Source: Clostridiales bacterium
GTDB taxonomy: Bacteria > Bacillota > Clostridia > Christensenellales > Aristaeellaceae
Direction of reading: 5' to 3'
DNA: 15,202 nucleotides
Assembly (NCBI GenBank): GCA_004555535.1
Contig: SFHU01000065.1
Span: 1 to 15,202, forward strand
Shown: one piece after another, positions 1-7,397 of the stretch
Layout: every line of letters starts with the position of its first letter
Numbering within the stretch: position 1 is the first letter of the stretch
The notes under the pieces: generated by a model
The model's input: only the letters and a program-made list of their open reading frames with translations
Told to the model about the DNA's origin: nothing
The model's database searches: none
Made by a program: the position numbers and the translations under genes

Positions 1-26
1 TATAACACAAAACGTACTGTTGTCAA
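1..26 (-). promoter_or_regulatory. Partial sigma-A-type promoter facing out of the left edge
   Basis: On the minus strand a perfect TTGACA (26 to 21) is followed by a 16-nt AT-rich spacer and then TATA at positions 4 to 1, where the window ends. Two bases of the presumed -10 hexamer lie outside. It sits downstream of the trxA terminator, so it would drive the next minus-strand gene. The -35 box is seen directly; the -10 box is only two-thirds visible. Confidence 0.5.
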
Positions 27-105
27 AGAAAATGTTTGGTTAAACTTCCCGAGGTTTTTTGTCCCGATGTTCTCCGAATTCCTCCTGATCGGCTTTCATC
101 AGTTC

Positions 106-137
106 AAAAAAAAGAAACGCCCGCGGAGGACGTTTCT
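106..137 (-). terminator. Intrinsic terminator of trxA
   Basis: On the minus strand a 10-bp stem (137-128 with 122-113, one G-T wobble) encloses a 5-nt loop and is followed directly by eight T residues (113-106). It lies 26 bp after the trxA stop codon and is the clearest rho-independent terminator in the window. It closes the rseC-trxA transcript and separates it from the outward-facing promoter at the left edge. Confidence 0.9.
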
Positions 138-162
138 CTTTTTCCTGTTCTTTCCCTGTTCT

Positions 163-477
163 TTACAGATGGCGCTCGATCATGGCAGCGATATCCTGCT
201 TGCCGCGCGCGCCGACCGCCTGCTCGACGACCTTGCCGCCCTTCAGGACGACCAGCGTCGGGATGCTCATCACGCCAAAGCGCTGCGCCAGCGCCGGCTC
301 CTGATCGACATCGACCTTGCCCACGACGGCGCGCCCCTCAAACTCGGCGGCCAGCTGCTCGATGGACGGCGCGATCATCCGGCACGGTCCGCACCAGGTC
401 GCAAAGAAATCCACCAGCACGGGCTTGTCGCCCGCAACGGCGCGCTCAAAGCTCTCCTGCGTAAAATGTTCCAGCAT
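163..477 (-). CDS. trxA: Thioredoxin
   Basis: A 104-residue thioredoxin, the usual length for TrxA. The redox-active site WCGPC is present at about residues 28-32, preceded by the family-typical VLVDFFATWCGPC stretch, and the conserved cis-proline loop reads MSIPT. It is a cytosolic disulfide reductase normally recharged by thioredoxin reductase. The ATG at 477 is chosen because GAGGAGGAA lies just upstream; an in-frame ATG seven codons earlier lacks such a site. It follows an RseC-family gene by 48 bp with no terminator between, so the two are probably cotranscribed. Its own terminator lies at 137-106. Nothing odd in length or motifs. Confidence 0.96.
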   Translation of the reverse strand: MLEHFTQESFERAVAGDKPVLVDFFATWCGPCRMIAPSIEQLAAEFEGRAVVGKVDVDQEPALAQRFGVMSIPTLVVLKGGKVVEQAVGARGKQDIAAMIERHL

Positions 478-525
478 ATTGCTTCCTCCTCTTATCATGG
501 TTTCTGGTTATTCTCCGCCGCCGGT

Positions 526-957
526 TCATTTCCCGGTCAGCGGCTTGGAAACGGAGACGATCTTCGGCTCCCAGCGCCCTTTCCCCAGGCGCGAATCGAG
601 CACGCGCATCAGCGCATAGGCCGCCGCCGTGCCCAGCACGGCGCACAGCGCCATCAGCAGCTCCGGGTTGACCGCCGTCACCGTGCCGCGAAGCAGCCAG
701 CCGATGAACAGCCCGCCCAGAAAGCCCGCCAGCGGGATCAGATAGGCCGTCGCGGACATCGCCACGACGTTCGAATCGTCGATTTCCACCTCGACGATGT
801 CGCCCTTTTCCGCCTTGCCCCGCAGCGTGATCGTGTGCTTGGCGCAGTCCGCGCTGCCGTGCATGCAGTTGTGGCATTCGCCGCAGGCCTCCGGCCTGTC
901 GAAGACGACCGTCAGCAGATCGCCCTCCACATTGGTAACAATTCCCTTGTTGGTCAT
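526..957 (-). CDS. RseC/MucC-family membrane protein (SoxR-reducing/sigma-E regulator type)
   Basis: A 143-residue protein of the RseC/MucC type. An N-terminal soluble part holds a cysteine cluster, C25, C28, C31 and C38 (CGECHNC then C), comparable to the cysteine cluster near the N-terminus of E. coli RseC. Two membrane segments follow at about residues 68-89 and 98-118, then a short basic tail. In proteobacteria RseC modulates sigma-E, and the related RsxC system reduces SoxR; in clostridia the role is not settled. The start at 957 is supported by AAAGGAG seven to eight bases upstream. The gene sits between hisS and trxA; the trxA partner fits a redox role, but that is inference. Family assignment is by cysteine pattern plus two-helix architecture and is good, function is not. 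Confidence 0.82.
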   Translation of the reverse strand: MTNKGIVTNVEGDLLTVVFDRPEACGECHNCMHGSADCAKHTITLRGKAEKGDIVEVEIDDSNVVAMSATAYLIPLAGFLGGLFIGWLLRGTVTAVNPELLMALCAVLGTAAAYALMRVLDSRLGKGRWEPKIVSVSKPLTGK

Positions 958-1194
958 GTTGCCGCTCCTTTGAAAACACTGTACAGGATGCGCGCCGCGG
1001 CGCCTTTTCAAACGCCCACACGCCATGTCCCGCGTTCCTTTGCGGCGGCCATGCCGTCGTCAGCCTGCCGACATCAGCAGATGGTTTTGATTCAATGTCG
1101 CTTTTCTTCAAGGCATCATTGAATGCTTTCTCTCCCCTTCGGGGAGAGAAAACGCTTTTGTCGACGGTCTGCCGCCATTCATGCCGCCGGCCGG
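958..1194. other. Intergenic hisS-rseC with two perfect inverted repeats
   Basis: No coding sequence is supported in these 237 bp. Two adjacent palindromes are visible. One has 8-bp arms ATTCAATG (1090-1097) and CATTGAAT (1117-1124). The other is an 11-bp stem (1127-1137 with 1141-1151) around a 3-nt loop. Neither is followed by a T-run on the minus strand, so a classical terminator for hisS is not clear. No convincing promoter for rseC was found, so read-through from hisS is possible. Confidence 0.55.
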
Positions 1195-2457
1195 TTATTC
1201 GAAGATCTTTTCAAACCGGCTGTAGCCCTCGGCCTCCAGCAGCTCGATCTGGTGCTTGATGTTCTTGCTCATCGGCAACACGGTGACGATCGCGCCACCC
1301 TTGCGCATCTCCTGCGCCTGCTCAAGCACCTCGATTTTCCGGCTCTGCGGCACGCGGTTGCCAATCAGGAAGGCCGTCGGCTCGCCGGGAAGCCTGTAGC
1401 TGCCCTCCATGTGATCCTTGAGGATGGTGACGATGCGCTCAAAGCCGATGGAGAAGCCGCTCGCGCAGACCTCCTGCCCGCTGAACTTGCCGATCATCCT
1501 GTCGTAGCGGCCGCCGCCCGCAATGGAGAAGTTGTAGCCGTCGATCGTGACCTCGAAGATCGGGCCGGTGTAGTAGCCCATGCCGCGAACCAGCGTCGGG
1601 TCGAAGATGATCTTGACGCCCGGGGCGAGCATCGGCCTGACGCAGGAGAGGATCTCGGAGAGATTCTCCATCGCCTTCTGGGGGCGGTGCTCCTGCGGGA
1701 TGCCCTCGCAGAATTCCTCGACGCTGATGCCCTCGCGCACGGCGCGATAGACCGCCAGATAGCGCGTCACCGCTTCTGCATCATAGCCGTTTTCCAGCAG
1801 CTCGCGCTCGATGCCGTCCAGGCCGATCTTGTCAAACTTGTCCAGGGAGATCAGCACGGAGCCGATCTGTTCCTCCGTAAAGCCTGCCGCCAGCGCCACA
1901 GCGCCCAGAATCTGCCGGTCGTTGATGTGGACGGTGAAATCGGTCAGGCCGATCTCGCCCAGGATCCTGGTGATCATCGCGGAGGTCGCGGAGATCAGCT
2001 CGATCTCGGCCAGGCTGCTGTCGTCGCCGAGGATGTCGATGTCGCACTGCGTGAACTGACGGAAGCGTCCCTTCTGCGGGTTGTCCGCGCGCCAGACGTT
2101 GCCCAACTGCATCGCCTTGAACGGGGAGGGCAGCTTTTCCCTGTTGTTGGCGTAGTAGCGCGCCAGCGGCAGCGTCAGGTCGTAGCGCAGGCCGTTGTCG
2201 GCCAGCTCGCCGTCGCCCTTCTGGAGGGCGCGCTGCAGCTCCGCGCCGCGCTTCATGACCTTGAAGATCAGCTTCTCATTGTCGCCGCCCTGCTTGGAGG
2301 TCAGGTTCTCGATGTGCTCCATCACAGGCGTCTCGATCTGCATGAAGCCGTAGGCGGCATAGCTCTCCTTGATCATGTCCAGCACATGCTCGCGCAGGCG
2401 CATGTCGGAGGGGAGCATATCGCACATGCCCTTGACGGGCGTCTTGATAAACTTCAT
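1195..2457 (-). CDS. hisS: Histidine--tRNA ligase (class II, short C-terminal domain)
   Basis: A 420-residue class II aminoacyl-tRNA synthetase that charges tRNA-His. Visible signatures are motif 2 (GNVWRADNPQKGRFRQF, about 119-135, followed by TQCDID), the histidine-specific motif LVRGMGYYTG (289-298) and motif 3 (AGGGRYDR 313-320 with SGFSIGFER 333-341). The N-terminal part with KQGGDNEKLIFK resembles the eukaryote/archaea-like branch of bacterial HisRS with a larger insertion between motifs 2 and 3, rather than the E. coli form. The anticodon-binding domain is short: only about 60 residues follow residue 360, ending at FEKIFE without the usual last strands. ATG at 2457 has AAGGAAG upstream. 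It lies 77 bp after ftsK and may share its transcript. Confidence 0.93.
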   Translation of the reverse strand: MKFIKTPVKGMCDMLPSDMRLREHVLDMIKESYAAYGFMQIETPVMEHIENLTSKQGGDNEKLIFKVMKRGAELQRALQKGDGELADNGLRYDLTLPLARYYANNREKLPSPFKAMQLGNVWRADNPQKGRFRQFTQCDIDILGDDSSLAEIELISATSAMITRILGEIGLTDFTVHINDRQILGAVALAAGFTEEQIGSVLISLDKFDKIGLDGIERELLENGYDAEAVTRYLAVYRAVREGISVEEFCEGIPQEHRPQKAMENLSEILSCVRPMLAPGVKIIFDPTLVRGMGYYTGPIFEVTIDGYNFSIAGGGRYDRMIGKFSGQEVCASGFSIGFERIVTILKDHMEGSYRLPGEPTAFLIGNRVPQSRKIEVLEQAQEMRKGGAIVTVLPMSKNIKHQIELLEAEGYSRFEKIFE

Positions 2458-2475
2458 CGTCTTCTTCCTTTCATC

Positions 2476-2502
2476 GGCGGCCTGTGCCCGGGGGCAGCCG
2501 CC
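2476..2502 (-). other. GC-rich hairpin in the hisS leader
   Basis: GGCGGC (2476-2481) pairs with GCCGCC (2497-2502), with an inner TGCC/GGCA helix. It lies between the ftsK stop and the hisS ribosome site and has no T-run on either side, so it is not a terminator. It could affect hisS translation or mRNA stability, which is only inference. Confidence 0.4.
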
Positions 2503-2534
2503 CGCTCATCCGGTGCAATCTGATGTATTCGCGG

Positions 2535-5500
2535 TCATTCCTGATTTTCCTGCATCCTGCGCCATTCCTCGCGCGTGATCAGCACGGTTCTCGGCTTGGT
2601 CGGTCCCTCGGCCTCGGCCGTGATGCCGCGCAGGGTCATCTCGTCGACGAGCCTGCCCGCGCGCGCGTAGCCCACGCGCAGACGGCGCTGGAGCATGCTG
2701 ATGGACACCTGCCCCGCCTCCACGGCGAGCTCGATGGCCTTATTGAGCATCTCGTCGACCTGCTCGCCGCCCTGCGGCGCGTCGCCGGAGGCGGTCTTCT
2801 CCTCCTCCGCGGCGCTGTTGACCTGCTCGATGACGTCCTCGTTGTAGTCGGCGCTGTGCTGCCCGCGGACGTATTCGACAATCCGCTGCACCTCGTCGTC
2901 GCTGACGAAGCAGCCCTGCACGCGCGTCGGCTTGCCCGCTCCCTGCGGGGCGTAGAGCATGTCGCCCTTGCCCAGCAGCTTTTCCGCGCCGCCGGAGTCG
3001 AGGATCGTCCGGCTGTCGATCTGGCTGGAAACCGCAAACGCGATGCGGCTGGGGATATTCGCCTTGATGACGCCCGTGATGACGTTGACGGACGGGCGCT
3101 GCGTCGCGATGACCAGGTGGATGCCCGCCGCGCGCGCCAGCTGCGCCAGGCGGCAGATCGATTCCTCGACCTCGCCGGGCGCGACCATCATCAGATCGGC
3201 CAGCTCGTCGATGATGACGATGATCTTGCTCATCGGCTCCTCGTCCGGGCCGATGGCGTTGTTGTAACCGCGGATGTCGCGCACGCCCATCGTCTCAAAG
3301 CGCTTGTAGCGGTGCTCCATCTCCACCACGGCCCAGGAGAGCGCCGCGGAGGCCTTCTTGGGATCCGTCACCACCGGGATCAGCAGGTGCGGAATGCCGT
3401 TGTAGACGGACAGCTCCACGACCTTCGGGTCGATCAGGATGAGGCGCACCTCCCTGGGCGACGCACGATAGATGATCGAGTTGATGATCGTGTTGATGCA
3501 CACGGACTTGCCCGAGCCCGTCGCGCCGGCGATGAGCACATGCGGCATCTTCGCCATGTCCGCGACGACCGGCGCGCCGGAAATGCCCTTGCCCAGCGCG
3601 ACCGCCGTCGGCGATTTCTCGCGCGTCATCTCCGGGCTCTCCAGCACGTCGCGCAGCGAGACCATCTCGATCTTCTCGTTCGGGATCTCGATGCCCACGG
3701 CGGGCTTGCCGGGAATCGGCGCCTCGATGCGCACGCCGTCGGAGGCCATGTTCAGCGCGATGTCGTCGACCAGGCCGACGATGCGCGAGACCTTGACGCC
3801 CGGCGCGGGCTGAAGCTCGTAGCGCGTGATCGCAGGGCCGTGGGTGACGTGCGTCAGCTTGGCCTGCACGCCGAAGCTCTCCAGCGTCTCGAGCAGCTTG
3901 CGCGCGCCGGCCTCATCCTTGGCGCGCTGATTCGGATCCTGATGGCTCCCGGAGCGGTCGAGCAGGTCGATCGGCGGATAGGCGTATTCCTCCTTGGGCG
4001 CGATGGGCGCCTCGTGCGCGTCCTTTTTCGGCATGACCATCGGCGTGCCGTCCATGCGCGTGCCGCGCAGCTGCACGGCGGGCGCGTCGCTTTGCCGCTC
4101 CTGCGCCGCCAGGACGTTCTGCCCCTTCGGCGCTGTTCTCGCCTCGTGCTCGGCCTGCGCGGCGGCGACCTGCTCGGCAAAGCTCATGGGCTTCGCCGTA
4201 TCGCCCGTCCGGGGCGCGGGCCGCCAGTTCGCCGGGATGCTGGAGGGCACGTGCGTCTCCTCCGCCCCGGCGGGGGCCTCCGTCTGCCAGGCAGCAGCGC
4301 TCCACGGGGAGGCCTCCTCCTGCACGGCGCCCGTCTCCGGCACGGATTCCGGCTCATACACCGGCACATCCCCCGGCGCATTCCCCCGCGCATACACCGG
4401 CACATCCCCCGGCGCATACTCCGGCACATCTCCCGGCGCATACTCCGGCTGTGTGCCTCCTTCCGCCGGCCCCGCTTCGGGATCATCCTGCGGCGGGGCC
4501 GCCTCCACGGGCGCGTCCGGCTGTGCGGTTCCTTCCGCCTGCGCCGCTTCGGGATCATCCTGCGCCTCCGGATTCTCCTGCGGATAGCCGGAATAGGTCA
4601 CATGGTTCATGCCGTAGAGGAAGGCGTCCTCCGCTTCCTTGAGGGTGAAGGCGCCGCGCCGTCTCGTCCCGCTCGGCTCCTGGCGCTCGTCGATGCTCTG
4701 CCGGGTAAACTCCTCGTCCCGCTCGATGTAGAGCGTCGCCGGGGCAACGCTTCCCGGCGCAGGACGCACCGGCCTCACCGGCTGAGCCGGCCTCACCGGC
4801 TGAGCCGGTCTCACTGGCTGAGCCGGTCTCACTGGCTGAGCCGTTTCAAAGAACGGCTCGACCGTCTCCTGCGGCTCCGTGCGCACAACCTCGAGCTTCG
4901 GCCTGGCGCCGCGCCTCGTGCGGCGCGGGCTCTCTGCCGGCTGCGGCTCGGGCGAGGGGGCCTGTTCTTCCTCCTGCGGCGGCGCCGCCGGTTCCGCGTT
5001 TGCGGCTGCGCGGCGAAGCGCGCCCGCCTGCCGGGCTTCCTCGGCCAGGCGAGCCTCTCGGGCCTCCTGCTCGCGCGCCGCGGCCTGCCGCTCGCGCTCC
5101 TCGCGCTTCCTCTGGCGCTGCTCGGCGAGCTCTGCCTCGCGCGCAAGCGCCTCTTCCTCCTGCGCGGCGCGCAGGGCTTCCCGCTCCTCGCGGCGCTCCC
5201 TGCGCTCCACGCGCAGGTCGTCAAGCCATCCGGAGACCGCCATGCCGACATGCCCGAAGGACACGCCGGTCAGCAGCATCAGCATGAGCGCCAGCGCAAA
5301 GGCCAGCACGATCACGCTTCCCCACACATCCAGCGCCGTGTACAGCGGCCAGGCCAGCAGCGCACCGATCAGCCCGCCGCCCTTGCAGTCAAGCGACGCG
5401 CTCACATACGAGCGCGCGAGGAAGCTGCCGTAGCCCAGCGCCTTGCCGTCCGCCAACACGGCGTTGCTGACCGCCCTCACCTGGAACAGCTGCAGCAGCG

Positions 5501-5843
5501 CCTCCACCAGCAGAAACACGATCGCCCCGCAGATCATAGGCCGCGCGCTTACGCGCTTTTCCGCAAAGAACACGAGCGTCACGCCCGCCCAGCAGACGAC
5601 CAGCGGCAGCAGCAGGCAGAGCGTTCCGCCCAGCCCGCGCACCACGCGCATGCACTGGTTGAGGAAGCCGCCGCCCGACGGAATGAACTGGCATGCCAGC
5701 GCCAGCAGGCCCACGCACAGCACGATAATGCCGATGATGCCGCGCGTCTGCGAGCCCTTTTGCTTCTTTCTGGTTGTCGTGCCGCGCTTGCCGCTGACCG
5801 TCCTCTTCTTTTTGCTGCTCTTTGTCGCCGTCTTTTTGGCCAT
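2535..5843 (-). CDS. ftsK: FtsK/SpoIIIE-type DNA translocase with long repetitive linker
   Basis: A 1102-residue DNA pump that moves chromosome ends through the division or sporulation septum. A basic N-terminus (1-33) leads into about four membrane segments between residues 35 and 195. A long linker follows (about 200-625): first a charged Arg/Glu/Ala coiled-coil-like stretch (210-285), then a Pro/Glu-rich part with tandem repeats. The motor starts near 620 with the alpha/beta domains, Walker A GATGSGKS (773-780) and Walker B IIVIIDE (874-880). A C-terminal winged-helix gamma domain (about 1028-1096) should read KOPS/SRS sequences. B. subtilis SpoIIIE is about 790 residues, so the excess is essentially all linker. 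The ATG at 5843 has GGGGGAGG upstream. Whether it acts in vegetative division, sporulation or both cannot be told from sequence. Confidence 0.96.
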   Translation of the reverse strand: MAKKTATKSSKKKRTVSGKRGTTTRKKQKGSQTRGIIGIIVLCVGLLALACQFIPSGGGFLNQCMRVVRGLGGTLCLLLPLVVCWAGVTLVFFAEKRVSARPMICGAIVFLLVEALLQLFQVRAVSNAVLADGKALGYGSFLARSYVSASLDCKGGGLIGALLAWPLYTALDVWGSVIVLAFALALMLMLLTGVSFGHVGMAVSGWLDDLRVERRERREEREALRAAQEEEALAREAELAEQRQRKREERERQAAAREQEAREARLAEEARQAGALRRAAANAEPAAPPQEEEQAPSPEPQPAESPRRTRRGARPKLEVVRTEPQETVEPFFETAQPVRPAQPVRPAQPVRPAQPVRPVRPAPGSVAPATLYIERDEEFTRQSIDERQEPSGTRRRGAFTLKEAEDAFLYGMNHVTYSGYPQENPEAQDDPEAAQAEGTAQPDAPVEAAPPQDDPEAGPAEGGTQPEYAPGDVPEYAPGDVPVYARGNAPGDVPVYEPESVPETGAVQEEASPWSAAAWQTEAPAGAEETHVPSSIPANWRPAPRTGDTAKPMSFAEQVAAAQAEHEARTAPKGQNVLAAQERQSDAPAVQLRGTRMDGTPMVMPKKDAHEAPIAPKEEYAYPPIDLLDRSGSHQDPNQRAKDEAGARKLLETLESFGVQAKLTHVTHGPAITRYELQPAPGVKVSRIVGLVDDIALNMASDGVRIEAPIPGKPAVGIEIPNEKIEMVSLRDVLESPEMTREKSPTAVALGKGISGAPVVADMAKMPHVLIAGATGSGKSVCINTIINSIIYRASPREVRLILIDPKVVELSVYNGIPHLLIPVVTDPKKASAALSWAVVEMEHRYKRFETMGVRDIRGYNNAIGPDEEPMSKIIVIIDELADLMMVAPGEVEESICRLAQLARAAGIHLVIATQRPSVNVITGVIKANIPSRIAFAVSSQIDSRTILDSGGAEKLLGKGDMLYAPQGAGKPTRVQGCFVSDDEVQRIVEYVRGQHSADYNEDVIEQVNSAAEEEKTASGDAPQGGEQVDEMLNKAIELAVEAGQVSISMLQRRLRVGYARAGRLVDEMTLRGITAEAEGPTKPRTVLITREEWRRMQENQE
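4356..4445 (-). repeat. Tandem coding repeat (EYAPGDVP units) in the ftsK linker
   Basis: About three and a half copies of an 8-9 codon unit (EYAPGDVP, VYARGNAPGDVP) at residues 467-496. On the plus strand the repeated core is CACATCYCCCGGCGCATAC. A looser 24-residue repeat beginning QDDPEA precedes it (residues 428 and 452, DNA about 4446-4562). The frame is kept throughout, which suggests slippage under selection for an open frame in a disordered linker. Confidence 0.85.
4771..4842 (-). repeat. Four 18-bp tandem repeats (VRPAQP) in the ftsK linker
   Basis: Four head-to-tail 18-bp units encode VRPAQP repeats. The units at 4771 and 4789 are identical to each other, and those at 4807 and 4825 are identical to each other, with two C/T differences between the pairs. 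The first two units contain the near-perfect palindrome CCGGCTGAGCCGG. The pairing pattern suggests separate local duplications. Confidence 0.9.
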
Positions 5844-5954
5844 CGGCCTATCCTCCCCCGGAGCGCGGGTCCCCGCCGGCGCGCTCAGTCCGTTGATACA
5901 GTATTCTATGAATCCGCGTATAAAACAATCCGCCCGACCGAGGTCAGGCAGATC

Positions 5955-5983
5955 ATTCTAACACAATTTCAAAAATCAGTAAA
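5955..5983 (-). promoter_or_regulatory. Probable sigma-A promoter of ftsK
   Basis: On the minus strand TTTACT (5983-5978, four of six matches) is separated by 17 nt from TAGAAT (5960-5955), which is preceded by TGT, giving an extended -10. The -35 box overlaps the end of the upstream secreted-protein gene. A leader of about 105 nt would precede the ftsK start. A second TAGAAT at 5908-5903 has no usable -35. Confidence 0.5.
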
Positions 5984-7205
5984 GACCCTCGGGCATCGCG
6001 TCATGCAGGATCAGGCAGCTGAGCACGTCCTGCGCGTCAAAGTGCACCTCGAGCACGAAGTCCCCCATCCCGTAAAACACGCTCTCGCCCGGCTCGAGCA
6101 TCGCGTCCGCCGCGTCGCCGCCATCGTAGGTCAGAAACGCGGAGGGCTCGCCCAGCAGCGCCAGCACATCCGAGCGCAGCGACGCGCCGGTCTCCAGCCC
6201 GTACATGGCGATGCGCGCACAGCGGATCGCGGAAACGGGCGTATCTGCGTCCGCCGTCTCGGCGTATTTGGGAATCTCGACCGCAAAGCCGCGCAGCTCG
6301 GGCTCCTCAAAGAGATAGACCTTCGCGCTGTCGGTGTAGTCCGGATCGGCGAGCAGCGTCAGCCTCCCCAGCACATCGCCCAAACCATCTCCGACCGCTG
6401 CCGCGCCCATCGCGCCGGGGAAGCGGCCCGTGGAAAGCTGCTCCACAAGCGCATCCCCGTCGGCCTCCTGCGCGCGGGAGAGCGCATAGACGGGGCTCTC
6501 CTCGCCGATCCACGCCGCGATTTCAAACCAGGCGAAGTGGACAGCGCCGCTCTTTTCGTCGAAATAGCGGTAGCGCTCCTCGGGATAGTAGACCGTCAGT
6601 CCATTTTCATCGAAGGAGAAGCAGTCCTGCGGCATCGGCAGCAGGTCGGCATACTCCATGTAGTCGCTCAGCCCGTCGACGATCTCCGCCCCGATGATCG
6701 CCTCCATGTGCGAGACGGCCGCCGCGGGATCGTCAAACAGCGCGTCAAAGCCGATCTCCCCGCCGGTCGCGAGATCCAGCGCGAGCGTCCTGACCGAGCA
6801 GCCGTCCAGCCCGTCTGCCTGCGTGCCCTCCCAGAGCAGCGCAATGGACGCGAGCTTCCCGTCGTCGTAGACGCGCGCCGTCTGCATGATCTGCGCGCCC
6901 GCCCGCTGGCTGACCTGCAGCGCCTCATCGACGCCCAGCCGCTCGCGGATCAGCGCATTGAGCGCCGCAACCGGATCCTCCTCTGCGTCCAGCGCCGTGT
7001 CCTCCGTCGTCTGTCCGTCCTGCGCCGCCTCCAGCACGGCCTCCGGCAACTCGAGATGGCTTCCGCCCGCCTCCGTCACATCCACGGAGATCGAAACGCC
7101 CTGCGGCAGCAGCGCCTCCTCCGCGCTTTCCTCCTCGCCCGCCGCGCAGACGGGCAGCGCCAGCGCCAGCGCGCAGGCCGCGAGCATCGCTCTTTTCAGC
7201 TTCAA
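5976..7205 (-). CDS. Secreted DUF3298/RsiV-like protein of unknown function
   Basis: A 409-residue exported protein. An N-terminal signal peptide (about 1-22: KLKR, hydrophobic stretch, cleavage near VCAAG) is followed by an acidic spacer. Residues about 148-232 resemble the DUF3298 domain found in RsiV-type anti-sigma factors and lipoproteins (GEIGFDALF, then FDENGLTVYYPEERY). The last 80 residues, with GASLRSDVLALLGEPS and alternating hydrophobic strands, recall small BamE/SmpA-like folds, a weak guess. No cytoplasmic or membrane anti-sigma part is present, so it is not a complete RsiV. The TTG start at 7205 is chosen because AGGTGAGG lies 5 nt upstream and a consensus promoter ends just before it; the next in-frame ATG (codon 7) would cut the basic part of the signal. 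Function unknown. Confidence 0.75.
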   Translation of the reverse strand: MKLKRAMLAACALALALPVCAAGEEESAEEALLPQGVSISVDVTEAGGSHLELPEAVLEAAQDGQTTEDTALDAEEDPVAALNALIRERLGVDEALQVSQRAGAQIMQTARVYDDGKLASIALLWEGTQADGLDGCSVRTLALDLATGGEIGFDALFDDPAAAVSHMEAIIGAEIVDGLSDYMEYADLLPMPQDCFSFDENGLTVYYPEERYRYFDEKSGAVHFAWFEIAAWIGEESPVYALSRAQEADGDALVEQLSTGRFPGAMGAAAVGDGLGDVLGRLTLLADPDYTDSAKVYLFEEPELRGFAVEIPKYAETADADTPVSAIRCARIAMYGLETGASLRSDVLALLGEPSAFLTYDGGDAADAMLEPGESVFYGMGDFVLEVHFDAQDVLSCLILHDAMPEGLY

Positions 7206-7227
7206 ATGACCTCACCTCTTTCCGTTT

Positions 7228-7256
7228 ATCATAGAGAAAAAAACGCCTGATGTCAA
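7228..7256 (-). promoter_or_regulatory. Consensus sigma-A promoter of the DUF3298 gene
   Basis: TTGACA (7256-7251), exactly 17 nt spacer, TATGAT (7233-7228) on the minus strand. The predicted start is near 7221, giving a leader of only about 16 nt that holds the AGGTGAGG ribosome site. The -35 box lies inside the hairpin of the preceding dpaB terminator, and the T-run forms part of the spacer. Confidence 0.85.
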
Positions 7257-7278
7257 AAAGACGGAGGACACCGGCGTT
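7237..7278 (-). terminator. Intrinsic terminator after dpaB
   Basis: On the minus strand AACGCC (7278-7273) pairs with GGCGTT (7247-7242), with an inner GTGTC/GACAT helix (one wobble), and seven T residues follow (7243-7237). It lies about 120 nt after the dpaB stop, beyond the 88-nt repeat. Confidence 0.8.
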
Positions 7279-7309
7279 TTCTTCCCGCTTTTCCCGCGTT
7301 TTTTATTCT

Positions 7310-7397
7310 GTCAATCCTGTTGCAAGGCTCCTGCCACGGTTGCAAAGCAACAGGATTTGCAGCATTTCGTCGGAAATGCAGCCGGCATCATGCCGGT
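7310..7397. repeat. Dispersed 88-nt palindromic repeat, copy A
   Basis: Aligns without gaps over 88 nt to 14708-14795; my hand count gives 15 differences, the last 31 positions being identical. It can fold into three hairpins: an 11-bp perfect stem (7313-7323 with 7347-7357), a 7-bp stem (7362-7368 with 7373-7379), and CCGGCAT/ATGCCGG (about 7382-7396). Its right end touches the dpaB stop codon (7397-7399), so it forms the 3' untranslated part of the dpaAB message. No open frame is carried. It looks like a REP/BIME- or MITE-like element, class unknown. Confidence 0.85.

Noticed and set aside
1119..1151. Strong hairpin taken as the hisS terminator
   Set aside because: On the minus strand the stem is followed by GCATTC, not a T-run; kept only as an unassigned inverted repeat.
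4771..4842. Short direct repeats considered as a CRISPR array
   Set aside because: Units are contiguous with no spacers, in frame within a coding region, and only 18 bp long.
5903..5931. Second TAGAAT as an alternative ftsK promoter
   Set aside because: The matching -35 position reads GGATTG and the nearest TTGTTT gives a 14-nt spacer; weaker than the site at 5955-5983.
2484..7250. Very long plus-strand open frame (about 1588 codons) opposite ftsK and its upstream gene
   Set aside because: It spans two real minus-strand genes and their intergenic DNA; composition is His/Arg/Leu/Asp-rich as expected for an antisense frame in high-GC DNA.
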